DNA of 20,945 bases from Clostridiales bacterium (GCA_019417465.1 DXVF01000005.1:98942-119886), one strand, 5' to 3'; numbered from the stretch's first letter, positions 6,996 to 16,133 are shown. Program-made: numbers and translations. The notes: a model not told the origin generated them from the sequence alone.

Positions 6996-9900
6996 TTAAA
7001 GTACAAATTTCTTAATTGTTACAAGTCCCACAGCAAGTATTCCAAGAATTGATATTGTAAGAAATACATATACTGGTTCTTCTCCTGTTGTTACTGTTAA
7101 CATCACCGGTGCATCATCTATATCATCTTCTCCTGGTACTTGATTGTTTGGTGTTGAATCTATATCTGGTGTACCATATTCATTATAATCTTTACTTATT
7201 TCTGCTGTATTTACTTTTAATCCCATATTATCTTCACTATTTATCCATGTTAATAAAATGGTAACTTCTGCTGTTTCTCCTGGTTGTAACAATGTATCTT
7301 TCAATTGATCTGTAACTACTTTCCCATCTACTTCTTTCCATAATGGATTATCTTCTTTAACAAACTTTAACCCTTCTGGTATATAGTCAGATATTTCTTT
7401 TGCATATCCTGCAATCTTTCCTTGATTTTCTATTCTTATTTTGTATTCAAATTTTACAGTTACATTATTAATATCTGATTTTTTCAAATCTACTTTTACT
7501 ACTTCTTCTGGATCATCTTCTGCTTTATGTCCTGTTTCATAAACTGTCTCTACACCACTTTCTGTAACTAATGCTTTTGTTACCCATTTTCTTAAAGCTA
7601 AATCAAAATATTGTATTTTGATTTTTTCTATATCTTGGTCATCTTCTCCATCTATCCATTCATTTGGTGTAGAATCTATATCTGTTACTTCATTTCCATC
7701 TTCATCACTGTCATCTGAAATTTGTGCTTGATTTATAATTATTTCCTCTGATTTATCTGGCATATTTACCTTAAATGCTACTTTTACTTCTTTATAATCT
7801 GGCTGGTTTATTGCTCCCGCTTCATAACTTTCCACATCAAACGGTTTCAATAAATTTGAACCTTCTGTCTTTTCTTGCTTTTTTGATAAATAGTCTGTTG
7901 TTATATATTTTGCATTATCTACATCATCTGTTTCTTTTCCATATTTATCAAGCATTATCCATCTATATTCTTTATTTAAATCATTATCTGGTAAAAACTC
8001 TAATCCTTCTGGTATATCATCTTTAATTTCGTTAGCATATCCTACTACTTCACCTTCATTATATACTCTTAGAGTATAAGTTACTATATTACTATTTGCA
8101 ACTAATACAGGTTCTTTATCATGATTATATACATAGTCTCCATTTTCATCTATTTTAAATACTGGTATTCTGCTAGTTACTTCTTTATCATTTACTCCTG
8201 TAATAAATTTTCTTAGTGCTAAATCGAAATCTTTCTCTTCTGGTTTATTAGGTATTGTAATTGTTATTGTATTTCCACTTATAGTCTTACTTAATCCTTT
8301 TTCTAGCATTTCTTTTTCTTCTGCTGTTTCTTGTGAACCGTCTTTTTGTGAAATACTTACCTCCACATCCTTCAATTCATAGTTTTTCTTATCAGAAGTT
8401 AATCCTGTAGTTACTCTAACTATAATTTGATGATCTTTAATTAAGACATATCCTTCTGGTACTGATTTTTCTGTAATTACATAATTATCTATTGCTGTTT
8501 TTCCTTCTTCTGTTTTAATTATTTCAACATTACTTGCAACTGTTGCTATTCCGTTTGAACCTGTTGTTATGTCTGTTGCTATTTCATTTCTATCTAATAC
8601 TGTAAATACAGCATTTTGTAATGTTTTACTTGGGTCATTTGCATCTACCTTTTTAATTTGTATATTATATTTTCCTGAAACCACTTCTTTTTCATCTGGT
8701 TGTACAATTATATTTTCAAAGTCATCATCATCTTGTACACCTTTATAGAAATTATTATCTTCTTTATATTGTGGTTTTATATTATTTTCGTAATACTCAT
8801 CAATATTTTTGATGTTATCTTTATTTTTAAATACATTATCTTCCTCAGAATCTATATCCACACCATCTTTATTAGCTTCTATATAATTTCCTTGTTCATC
8901 ATTATATCCATAGTTTGTAATTTCTGCTACATTTACTAATAATTTACCGTCTTGTACATCTTCTTTCACTTTACATTCTATTTGTACTGCCTTACTAAAT
9001 GAAGGTTCTAGCTTTTGCTCACTTTTAGATTGTTCTAATTGGTGTTCTGCAAACCCTTTACTACCGTCAGCTGCTAGTATTAATTCATCTTTTAATTTAT
9101 CTGTCTTTACAGTTGTTGTTCCATCTTCGTTTTTAGTAATAGTCCAGCCATTATTTTTATTAATTTCACTATCTTCTATATATTCTAATCCTGCTGGTAA
9201 ATAGTCTGTTATTTGTTTCGCATATCCATTAATATATCCTTCATTGTATACTCTTATTGTATATAATATTGTATCTCCTGTTTTAACTGTTATAGGATTT
9301 TTGGTATGGTAATATGCTGCTGTTTTATTTTTTGAATATTCTATGGCAGATTGTAAGTTTATAGAAGGTGTTCTATCTACGCCAATATCCACTTCTCGTC
9401 CATCTCTTTTTACTTGTGAAATATTTTTTCTTAATGCCATATCAAATTCTCTTGGTTTGTTTGGAATAGTAATCTTTACTATATTATCAGATATAGTTGC
9501 TGTTACATCTACATCTGTGCCATCTTCTAATTTTACTTGCTTGTTTATTACTGTTTTATCCTTTTCAAATGATACTTTTGAAGCAACAAATTTATCACTT
9601 GTTTTTGATTTTGTAACATATACTTTAATTTCATCTTTTATTTTTATATATTCATTTTTTCCTAAATCAACTTCTGTAATTGTATATTCATCAATACCTT
9701 CTTGTGAAATTGATTTTGCCTGGAATATTTTTACTATTCCATCAGATCCTGTTGGTCCGTAAGCTTTTGCTTCTCCATTGCCATCTTTTACTTTAAAAGT
9801 AACTCCTGATATTTTTTCGTTTATATCATTTAAATGTACTTTTTCTATTTCTAAACCATAATTACCATTCAGTTTTTCTTCTACTGTTATGTCTGTTTTT

Positions 9901-11004
9901 GTACTTGTATTAACTGCTTCTTTTCTTATTGTTACTAACGGTTGGTTATAAGCATTTGGTGTATCTAACAATGTAGCAAATGTTCTATATCCTGATAATC
10001 CTACATTAATTCCAATTTTGTATTCTGTCCCTTTTGCAAACCCTTTATTGTATGTAACTTTTACATAAAATTCTCCTCCGAGTTTCTGTAACACTAACCC
10101 CTTTTCCTTCTGCATTTACTGTTTCTACTTTATCTGCTTTATCAGAATTAATTGTTGCACTAAAAGATTTTGATAATGCAGAATGATTATTTTTTAATTT
10201 ATATGGTCCAACTAGAACAGATTTGCTATCATTTGAAATAGTAGCTTTTGTATTTGATTGTTTCTCAATTTTAATATCAAATTTACGTCCTGAATTATTT
10301 GGTGACTTGTAACCATTCTTTTGTGCTTCTGACGCTAATTCATTTAATGTAATATATAAAGCTGTATAATGTGTTTTTGATGCTTTTGCTCCTGGTAACG
10401 CATTATAACTTCCATCAGAGTTTTGCATTGTGTTTTTATATGCTGAATTATCAGTATTTTTTACATAATTCCAAATTACATATTGCTGAACAGCGTATAA
10501 TGTTTCTTTATCTTTTAATACATCATCAACCGCTTTAGTTATCCAATCATTATCAATTCCATTTACATTTAACTTCTTTTTTAATAAACTATTTCCTTTA
10601 GAATCTTTGTATGTATTATATTTCTTCATTATATTAATAAGATTTTGTCTCATTACTTTTTGTGTTTCAGAATTTGTTGCTTCTGTTAAATACATATTAT
10701 CCAATAACCATTGCATTGCACTTGAGTCTGATACTACTTCTCCTGTTGTTGTATATAAACTTAAGCCATCGTCATTAAGTTGCATCCCTGTTTTTAAAGA
10801 TGCTCCACCTCTTACACAATATAAATTACTATAACCTTTAATGTCTACAGTAAATATAGAAGTATTACCAATACCTCGTCCTGTATCGTTCATATTAGAA
10901 ACAACTACTGTAGCTGATTTTACAAAATTTGGTATAAAAATCATAGCAAACATGCAAATGATTATTAATGTACAAACAATTTTTTCTATTATTTTATTTT
11001 TCAT
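6996..11004 (-). CDS. Thioester-domain, CnaB-type surface adhesin, interrupted by a +1 frameshift
   Basis: Two frames (11004-10045 and the frame ending at 6996) join by skipping one base at 10080, giving 1335 residues. I chose ATG 11004 (AAGGAG 11 bases upstream). A signal peptide (about 1-30) precedes a thioester domain: 'NLYCVRGG' with Cys63 and 'AVQQYVIW' with Gln174, the Cys/Gln pair that forms the internal thioester in TQXA-type adhesins. The break follows 'VSVTET'; the text continues 'GGEFYVKVTYNKG'. Then come CnaB/SpaA-like domains ('YGLEIEKVHLND', 'YNIQIKKVDANDP') alternating with three modules beginning FDMALRK or FDLALRK and containing 'YTIRVYNEG'-like and 'YIPEGL'-like strands (starts near 9447, 8231 and 7614). 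The C-terminus is a membrane helix with 'KKFVL'; no LPXTG is visible, so sortase anchoring is not evident. The family binds host ligands covalently. Without recoding, only the secreted thioester domain is made. Confidence 0.75.
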
Positions 11005-11132
11005 ACAAATAAACACTCCTTAAATTTTATTTATCTTAAATAACAAAAATCAAATACCATATTCATTTATATGATATTTACATCGTTTTTATTTATCTTT
11101 TGTAAAATTTTGCTTTTAAAACTCATATTACA

Positions 11133-11161
11133 ATTATATTACATTTTCATTACAAAATCAA
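11133..11161 (-). promoter_or_regulatory. Sigma-A-type promoter for the adhesin
   Basis: Minus strand TTGATT (11161-11156), 17-base spacer, TATAAT (11138-11133). The implied leader is about 120 bases. I see no regulatory structure in 11005-11130 beyond AT-rich sequence. Confidence 0.65.
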
Positions 11162-11300
11162 CTATTTTATGTATGTTTTTTTAATTTTTTCCAATTTCCG
11201 TAGTATTGTACAATTTTTATATATTATTATTTTTATGATGACTATATCCTACTTTTTTATATTTTTCTATAGTTGTTTATAAACTACTATACCTCTATTG

Positions 11301-11345
11301 CTAAATTAATTTATTCAATTTCCAACCGCTTAAGGCTTTGTAAAT
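11301..11345. repeat. Imperfect direct repeat flanking the rhuM region, left copy
   Basis: Shares CTAAATT.ATTTATT..ATTTCCAA and a diverged GGCTTTG-type continuation with 12941-12985; roughly three quarters of about 45 positions agree by eye. The copies bracket the rhuM remnant and rhuM. They could be old attachment sites of an integrated element or tails of a lost gene. Between 11162 and 11300 I see nothing else. Confidence 0.45.
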
Positions 11346-11379
11346 ACCGTATTTTCTTTGAATGAAAGACACATAAAAG

Positions 11380-11478
11380 AATTCAACTGTTAGGAAATTT
11401 CCAACAGTTCAAATTGAAGGAAATCGTAAGGTTAATAGAAATATAGACTATTATAATTTAGATTTAATAATAGCAGTT
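11380..11478 (+). pseudogene. Remnant of a second rhuM copy
   Basis: This 99-base stretch matches 12053-12151 of the neighbouring rhuM without gaps (about four fifths identical) and translates to NSTV...FPTVQIEGNRKVNRNIDYYNLDLIIAV. Similarity stops abruptly after the GTT valine codon at 11478, precisely the codon after which the other copy has its extra C. No start codon or ribosome site precedes it. It is a fragment with no likely product. Confidence 0.7.
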
Positions 11479-11480
11479 TT

Positions 11481-11591
11481 TTGCCTAAAATTTTCAACCA
11501 ATTAAAAAAGCTGAGACGAGAATACTTTTCAGGTATCTCACCCCAACTATTGACATTGAACCATAAAAAAATACCCCTAAATAGGGGATAA
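11481..11591 (+). other. Short open fragment with hairpins, origin unknown
   Basis: A 36-codon open stretch includes 'EYFSGISPQLLTLNH', which has the look of a transposase C-terminus, but I cannot name the family. It overlaps a CCCCTA/TAGGGG hairpin (11574-11587), and a GAGGC/GCCTC hairpin follows (11595-11621). It starts directly where the rhuM remnant ends, so it may be the end of an insertion sequence that once interrupted that copy. The stretch 11622-11753 is AT-rich with no feature seen. Confidence 0.3.
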
Positions 11592-11753
11592 TTGGAGGCA
11601 GTAACCGTATAGACTAGCCTCTGTAATCGGCTTTAATAGTGAATTTATTTAATTTGATGAATTTATTTTGTCTTATTTTTATCACATCTATTTTAATTAT
11701 TTTATTTAAACTTCAATTGAAAAGCAAAGAAGAAATGTTTGTTTGCAAAAATA

Positions 11754-11782
11754 TTGAACAGTATTATTTTATATGATAAAAT
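11754..11782 (+). promoter_or_regulatory. Candidate promoter of rhuM
   Basis: TTGAAC (11754-11759), 17 bases, TAAAAT (11777-11782), about 80 bases before the rhuM start. Confidence 0.5.
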
Positions 11783-11863
11783 AACTATTATTAAATTGCA
11801 CTAAATATAATGAGGTATAAAATACCAAGAAAAAATAAAATAACAGAAAAGGAGACAGCTTAT

Positions 11864-12883
11864 ATGCAAGATTTAATAAAAGGCGATTTAATTATTTATG
11901 AAGATGAAAATGATAAAATAGAAATAGAGGCTTTTTTATATAATGAAACAATTTGGTTACCGCTTAATAAAATAGCAGAATTGTTTGAAAAAGATAAATC
12001 TGTTATTTCAAGACATATTTCAAATATTTTTGAAGAACAAGAATTAACTCAAAATTCAACTGTTGCAAATTTTGCAACAGTTCAACTCGAAGGTAATCGT
12101 AAAGTTAATAGAAATATTGACTATTACAATTTAGATATGATAATAGCAGTTCGGATACAGGACAAATTCTAAAAAAGCAACTAAGTTTAGACAATGGGCA
12201 ACTGAAGTTTTAAAATCATATATTATAAAAGGATACAGTATAAACAAAGAAAAATTAAAAAATCCTAATAAATATGGGAAAGATTATTTTGATGAATTAC
12301 TAGAAATTATAAAAGAAATTAGAACAAGTGAAAGAATGGCTTATCAAAAAATAACAGATTTATTTATAGCAACAGCAGTTGACTATAATCCAAAGTCAGA
12401 AGAAGCATATACTTTCTTTAAAATTGTACAAAACAAGTTACATTCAAGTTACATGCTATTACAAATGAAACAGCAGCAGAAATAATCTATCATAGGGCTA
12501 ATAGTAAAAAAGAACATATGGGATTAACCTCTTGGAAACATTCACCTGATGGAAAAGTCTTAAAAAGTGATGTAAGCATTGCTAAAAATTATTTAACAAA
12601 TAAAGAACTGGAATTTTTACAAGATATTGTTAATATGTATTTAGATATAGCAGAAAACCGTGCTAAAAGACAGATACCTATGAAAATGAAAGATTGGGTA
12701 GAAGAATTAGATACAATGCTTACAACGAATAGATATGAAGTTTTACAAAGTAAAGGCAGTATAACAGCTGAACAAGCAAAGCAATTTGCAGAAAATGAAT
12801 TTGAAAAATTTAGAATAGAACAAGATAAAAAATATATTTCAGATTTTGATAAAATAATTGATGATTGTAAAAAACGAAAATAA
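11864..12883 (+). pseudogene. rhuM: RhuM-family protein gene with two frameshifts
   Basis: ATG 11864 follows GGAGA by eight bases. Read across two breaks the product is about 335 residues, the usual RhuM size. The start 'IEAFLYNETIWLPLNKIAEL' and 'DKSVISRHISNIF' form the N-terminal DNA-binding-like (KilA-N/Bro-like) part. Then 'NIDYYNLDMIIAV' should run into 'GYRTNSKKATKFRQWATEVL', but an extra C at 12152 breaks the frame (GTT CGG ATA). A second break near 12434-12455 is a near-tandem copy of CAAGTTACAT, a net gain of two bases modulo three, after 'QNKLH'. The end, 'HMGLTSWKH' to 'DDCKKRK', is intact. RhuM genes are common on mobile and genomic islands; the function is poorly known. The second lesion makes loss of function the simplest reading, whatever the first one means. 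Confidence 0.75.
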
Positions 12884-12940
12884 AATTTTGGCACATTTTT
12901 ATACATACGCATTAATTTTTTTGTTACATTTTTGTCACAT

Positions 12941-12985
12941 CTAAATTGATTTATTGCATTTCCAAGCTCTGAAAGCCTTGAAAAT
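12941..12985. repeat. Imperfect direct repeat flanking the rhuM region, right copy
   Basis: Partner of 11301-11345. It follows a TGTTACATTTTTGTCACAT stretch that resembles sequence often found just after phage-type integrase genes, but no integrase is present. Confidence 0.45.
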
Positions 12986-13019
12986 GCTACATTCTTATTT
13001 TGTATTCAAAAGTATACAA

Positions 13020-13064
13020 AAAACGAGAAAACATTGATATTTCAACATTTTCTCGTTTTTTCCT
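13020..13064 (+). terminator. Rho-independent terminator after rhuM
   Basis: AAAACGAGAAAA (13020-13031) pairs perfectly with TTTTCTCGTTTT (13048-13059), followed by more T residues. It can work in both directions. Confidence 0.8.
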
Positions 13065-13248
13065 TGGAGCGAACGTCGTAGTTATTTACAACTTTTTCTC
13101 TCTTAACGATTGATACAAATATCAATCAATTTATTAAAGTATATAATATTTTTAATAAAATACAATAAAAATGCAATAAAATTTATAGAAAATTTCTATC
13201 AATAAACATATTTTTTATTTTTTAACAAACTTCTTAAAATTTGCTATG

Positions 13249-13277
13249 TTGACATAATTAGAGAATTTTAGTATAAT
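13249..13277 (+). promoter_or_regulatory. Consensus promoter of purM
   Basis: TTGACA (13249-13254), 17 bases, TATAAT (13272-13277): a perfect consensus sigma-A promoter. The leader of about 65 bases has a small TTTGG...CCAAA hairpin and no recognisable purine riboswitch. The segment 13065-13248 shows nothing else. Confidence 0.85.
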
Positions 13278-13349
13278 ACTAATGTGTTTGGTCTGATCCA
13301 AATATAGGTAAATAGTAAACTTTAAATAATTATTTAAGGAGGAATCACT

Positions 13350-14543
13350 ATGGGAAAACAGTTTACTAACGATCCCTATGCAGAACTTGGGGTGTCTTCA
13401 AAGAAGACAGGTGTACACAAAGCGACAAAGGGCTTATCAAAAGGATTATATCCTGGTGCTTTTTGTCAAATAGTTCCAATGTCACGGAATTTACCTGATG
13501 AAGTTATAAGTAGCTATGCACAGGTAATTCATTCTGATGGTGTCGGAACAAAAAGTAATGTAGCGTATTTAGCTATGAAAGAAGGAGTAAGTGAGGATTT
13601 TCTGTATAATCTTGCACAGGACGCTATAGTCATGAATACCGATGATATGGCTTGCGTAGGTATTACAAATGATATCTATATCTCAAACCATATTGCTCGT
13701 AACTCTAACAGAGTAAATGACGAAGCGTTGGCAAAGGTTATTCAGGGCTATTCTAACTTCTTCCGCAAGATGCAGGAATTAGGTATTAACTTGTATAATG
13801 CTGGAGGAGAGACAGCTGATGTCGGAAGTTATACAACTACTATGGGCATTGATGTTACAGCAAGTGCAGTCATTGTCAAAGAAAAAATAATTGATTGCGG
13901 TAATATTGCTCCTGGTGAGTACATTGTTGGTCTTGCATCAAATGGTAAAAGTAGTTACGAAGACAAAGAAAACTCTGGTATAAGAAGCAATGGTCTGACT
14001 TTGGCGATTAATACACTCTTGTGTCCTTATTATCGCAAATACCAGGAAACTATGGATGCCACAATTGAAGAAGAAAAGCTATTCTGTGGCAAATATCGCC
14101 TGGAAGACAAGTTGGATGGTACTTCACTCACGATAGCTGAAGCGATTTTATCTCCTACAAGAACGTATCTTCCCGTGATAAATGACATATTACAGGAAGA
14201 CATTTCAGTAAGCGGTATAATCCATTGTTCTGGCGGTGGTCTTACTAAATCGATTAACTTTGGTCAAAGCATTACATATGTAAAAGACGAAGTTTACAAT
14301 TTATCTGTTCCACCAATTTTCAAGGCAATTCAGGAAATTCGAGGTATCGATGATTACCACATGTACCAAACCTTTAATATGGGAATAGGTATGGAAGTAA
14401 TTGTAAAGAGCTTGGCGGATGCAGAAAAAGTAATTTCCAATGCAAACAAATATGATATTTCAGCTTCCATTATCGGTCATACTGAAACATCAGAAGATGG
14501 TAAAAACAGCGTCTTGATTGGAGAAAATGTTTACAACAAATAA
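13350..14543 (+). CDS. purM: Phosphoribosylformylglycinamidine cyclo-ligase (AIR synthetase)
   Basis: 397 residues with an AAGGAGG ribosome site. PurM closes FGAM to aminoimidazole ribonucleotide using ATP in de novo purine synthesis. The nucleotide-binding region 'HSDGVGTKSNVAYLAM', 'AQDAIVMNTDDMACVG', 'NAGGETADVG', 'GLASNGKSS', 'HCSGGGLTKS' and the C-terminal 'YQTFNMGIGMEVIV' are all present, so it looks complete. At about 397 residues it resembles the longer PurM form I associate with Bacteroidota, not the roughly 345-residue common form. Codon use is richer in G and C than its neighbours (GGC, CAG, GCG) and it uses CGG for arginine at 'VPMSRNLPDE'. It stands alone under its own promoter and terminator, with purC facing it beyond dinD and tnpV. 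This suggests horizontal acquisition, probably as cargo of the mobile element. Confidence 0.9.
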   Translation: MGKQFTNDPYAELGVSSKKTGVHKATKGLSKGLYPGAFCQIVPMSRNLPDEVISSYAQVIHSDGVGTKSNVAYLAMKEGVSEDFLYNLAQDAIVMNTDDMACVGITNDIYISNHIARNSNRVNDEALAKVIQGYSNFFRKMQELGINLYNAGGETADVGSYTTTMGIDVTASAVIVKEKIIDCGNIAPGEYIVGLASNGKSSYEDKENSGIRSNGLTLAINTLLCPYYRKYQETMDATIEEEKLFCGKYRLEDKLDGTSLTIAEAILSPTRTYLPVINDILQEDISVSGIIHCSGGGLTKSINFGQSITYVKDEVYNLSVPPIFKAIQEIRGIDDYHMYQTFNMGIGMEVIVKSLADAEKVISNANKYDISASIIGHTETSEDGKNSVLIGENVYNK

Positions 14544-14563
14544 GAAAACATCTTAAAGTTCGT

Positions 14564-14600
14564 AACAGCGGAAATTCAACTGAATTTCCGCTGTTTCTCT
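14564..14600. terminator. Bidirectional terminator between purM and dinD
   Basis: AACAGCGGAAATTC (14564-14577) pairs perfectly with 14582-14595 with a four-base loop. T-rich sequence follows on the plus strand, and it also lies beyond the dinD stop on the minus strand. Confidence 0.8.
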
Positions 14601-14613
14601 TAAATTTTATATG

Positions 14614-15435
14614 TTATTTCTTTAACATTTTCTTATTTTCTTTTTCAAGTTGTTTTAAACTTTTTTTAGGAGTTGGCAAACCTTCTGGCATAGTTCCACC
14701 AAGTTCTTTTATTGTTTTTCTTATCTTTGAACCAACTTGATAATGAGCCTTATTGGCATCTTTTTCTGTTTGAATATTATCCCTTTTCAGTTTTTGTTCC
14801 GTTTGGGATATTCTAAATAAGTTAGCAATAAGTTCATCACTTCCCATATTATCTAAAATATCTTCTCTATATCTTAATCCTTTTCTTTTAGCAATATCAT
14901 CAGCAGTTTCTCCATTATATAAACCTTTATAACCAGAATTATGAAATTTATCAAAATTTTTAACACCTGCATTTTTTGCAGTTTGATTAAGTGAATAATT
15001 GCCTTTTTTAGTTAGATTTCTTTGATAAAATCTCTTTTCATCTTCTGTTAATTCATTATATTCTTTTTCGCTAATTTCTTGTTTTCTAGTTTGAACAGCA
15101 AAATATGTTTGTGCAAGTGCAATCACTTTTTTTCTACTATCTCCATTCTGTGCTATCAAATAACAAGCATAACGAGTAAGTTTATAATCTTTTTGTTTTC
15201 TTTCAGCTCCTGAACCGATTTTGACCATTTTGTCGACCTCGCCAAAATGGTCAAACACAGATATATTACTATTTTTACAACTTTCTTTTGCTTTTTTTAT
15301 TACGTTTTCAAATTTTCTCCATTCTGTATAATTTAATACATTTTTTAATTCTCTAGCATACCAAAATTCGATTCCACTTTTATCAATATGTTTAATGTCT
15401 TCAAATGTTTTATTGTTGTTTTCTATTTCTTGCAT
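14614..15435 (-). CDS. dinD: DNA-damage-inducible protein DinD
   Basis: 273 residues, matching the E. coli protein length. I chose ATG 15435 (GGAGA seven bases upstream); the earlier in-frame start at 15489 overlaps the promoter -10 box. Recognisable stretches are 'EFWYARELKNVLNYTEWRKF', 'RYACYLIAQNGDSRK', 'ALAQTYFAVQTRKQEI', 'DEKRFYQRN', 'NSGYKGLYNGE', 'RKGLRYREDILDNMGSDELI' and 'TIKELGGTMPEGLPTPKKS', which follow DinD end to end. DinD is SOS-induced in E. coli and inhibits RecA activities. Here it lies between purM and tnpV on a mobile element, where damping RecA could favour element maintenance or transfer (inference). A perfect palindrome in its promoter suggests LexA control. Confidence 0.9.
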   Translation of the reverse strand: MQEIENNNKTFEDIKHIDKSGIEFWYARELKNVLNYTEWRKFENVIKKAKESCKNSNISVFDHFGEVDKMVKIGSGAERKQKDYKLTRYACYLIAQNGDSRKKVIALAQTYFAVQTRKQEISEKEYNELTEDEKRFYQRNLTKKGNYSLNQTAKNAGVKNFDKFHNSGYKGLYNGETADDIAKRKGLRYREDILDNMGSDELIANLFRISQTEQKLKRDNIQTEKDANKAHYQVGSKIRKTIKELGGTMPEGLPTPKKSLKQLEKENKKMLKK

Positions 15436-15477
15436 TTGCATCATCTCCATTTTTATATATTTATTTTTATACTCTTC

Positions 15478-15506
15478 ATTATAAAACAATTGTTTGTGTA
15501 AGTCAA
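15478..15506 (-). promoter_or_regulatory. dinD promoter with an embedded LexA-like palindrome
   Basis: Minus strand TTGACT (15506-15501), 17-base spacer, TATAAT (15483-15478). The spacer contains AAACAATTGTTT (15484-15495), a perfect 12-base palindrome of the form AAAC-N4-GTTT, close to the Gram-positive SOS box GAAC-N4-GTTC. A repressor bound there would block the promoter. Confidence 0.65.
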
Positions 15507-15705
15507 TGATATTTTAAATTTTTACATATAATTTTTTCTCCTTTAGAATTTGCTTTTGAACATAGAACTTCGTCTTGACGGAAGTCCTAACCCAGTAAGA
15601 CTAAATTAAGTACACTTTATAAAATTTTATATTTATAAGACAGCTAAGCAGATATAAAATTATAGTTCTAAAAGTAGTGAAATTAAATTTTAGGAGGATT
15701 TTATT

Positions 15706-16068
15706 ATGGTAGAGATAACTTATCATAAAGAAGAGGATTATTTTGTTCCTGACTTATATTTAGAAAAAGAAGATTATAAAAATGACTATATTATTGGAAA
15801 ATATGGGCATTTAAGATTAGAGTATTTAAAAAATAATAAAAAAGCTGAATATACAATAATGTTTATAAACAAAACATTAAGAAAACATATTGTAGAAACT
15901 GATAAGCAAGCTAAAATAAGATTTAAAATACTTATGAAACAAATGCTAGAAAAAAATTCTATTGATGAAAACTTGAAAAATACTGCCCCTTTAAAATGGA
16001 TTGGGCTTATGAATAATTATAAAAATTCAGTTGAAGAAATTATATTAGAAGAATTAATTTATGCATAA
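15706..16068 (+). CDS. tnpV: TnpV-family transposon-encoded protein
   Basis: 120 residues with a strong AGGAGG site. The pattern 'YIIGKYGHLRLEYLKNNKKAEYTIMF', shown here only as 'GKYGHLRLEYLK', then 'HIVETDKQAKIRF', 'LKNTAPLKWIGLMNN' and the end 'EEIILEELIYA' follow the TnpV proteins of Tn4451-like elements. TnpV's role is not established; it is carried by mobilizable clostridial elements and is not needed for excision in those studied. It lies between dinD (divergent) and purC (convergent), indicating that this whole segment belongs to the mobile element. The 215 bases upstream (15490-15705) carry the dinD promoter and some AT-rich inverted sequence; I see no clear promoter for tnpV. Confidence 0.8.
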   Translation: MVEITYHKEEDYFVPDLYLEKEDYKNDYIIGKYGHLRLEYLKNNKKAEYTIMFINKTLRKHIVETDKQAKIRFKILMKQMLEKNSIDENLKNTAPLKWIGLMNNYKNSVEEIILEELIYA

Positions 16069-16079
16069 AATATAAGCAA

Positions 16080-16116
16080 CACCAGCAATCGTTCAATGAA
16101 CAATTGCTGGTGCCTT
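16080..16116. terminator. Terminator between tnpV and purC
   Basis: CACCAGCAAT-GTTC (16080-16094) pairs with 16098-16112 with one mismatch. CCTTTT follows on the plus strand. It serves the convergent pair tnpV and purC. Confidence 0.75.
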
Positions 16117-16133
16117 TTAGTTCGTGGTATGAA

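Noticed and set aside
3510..12152. Simple reassignment of CGG to another amino acid
   Set aside because: Reading CGG as any single residue does not restore the frame; the downstream family sequence is reached only by skipping one base.
12589..12912. Minus-strand open frame opposite rhuM
   Set aside because: It is antisense to the clearly recognisable RhuM C-terminal half and has no ribosome site.
15436..15489. Earlier start for dinD at 15489
   Set aside because: The start region overlaps the promoter -10 box, and the shorter form matches the E. coli DinD length with a ribosome site at the right distance.
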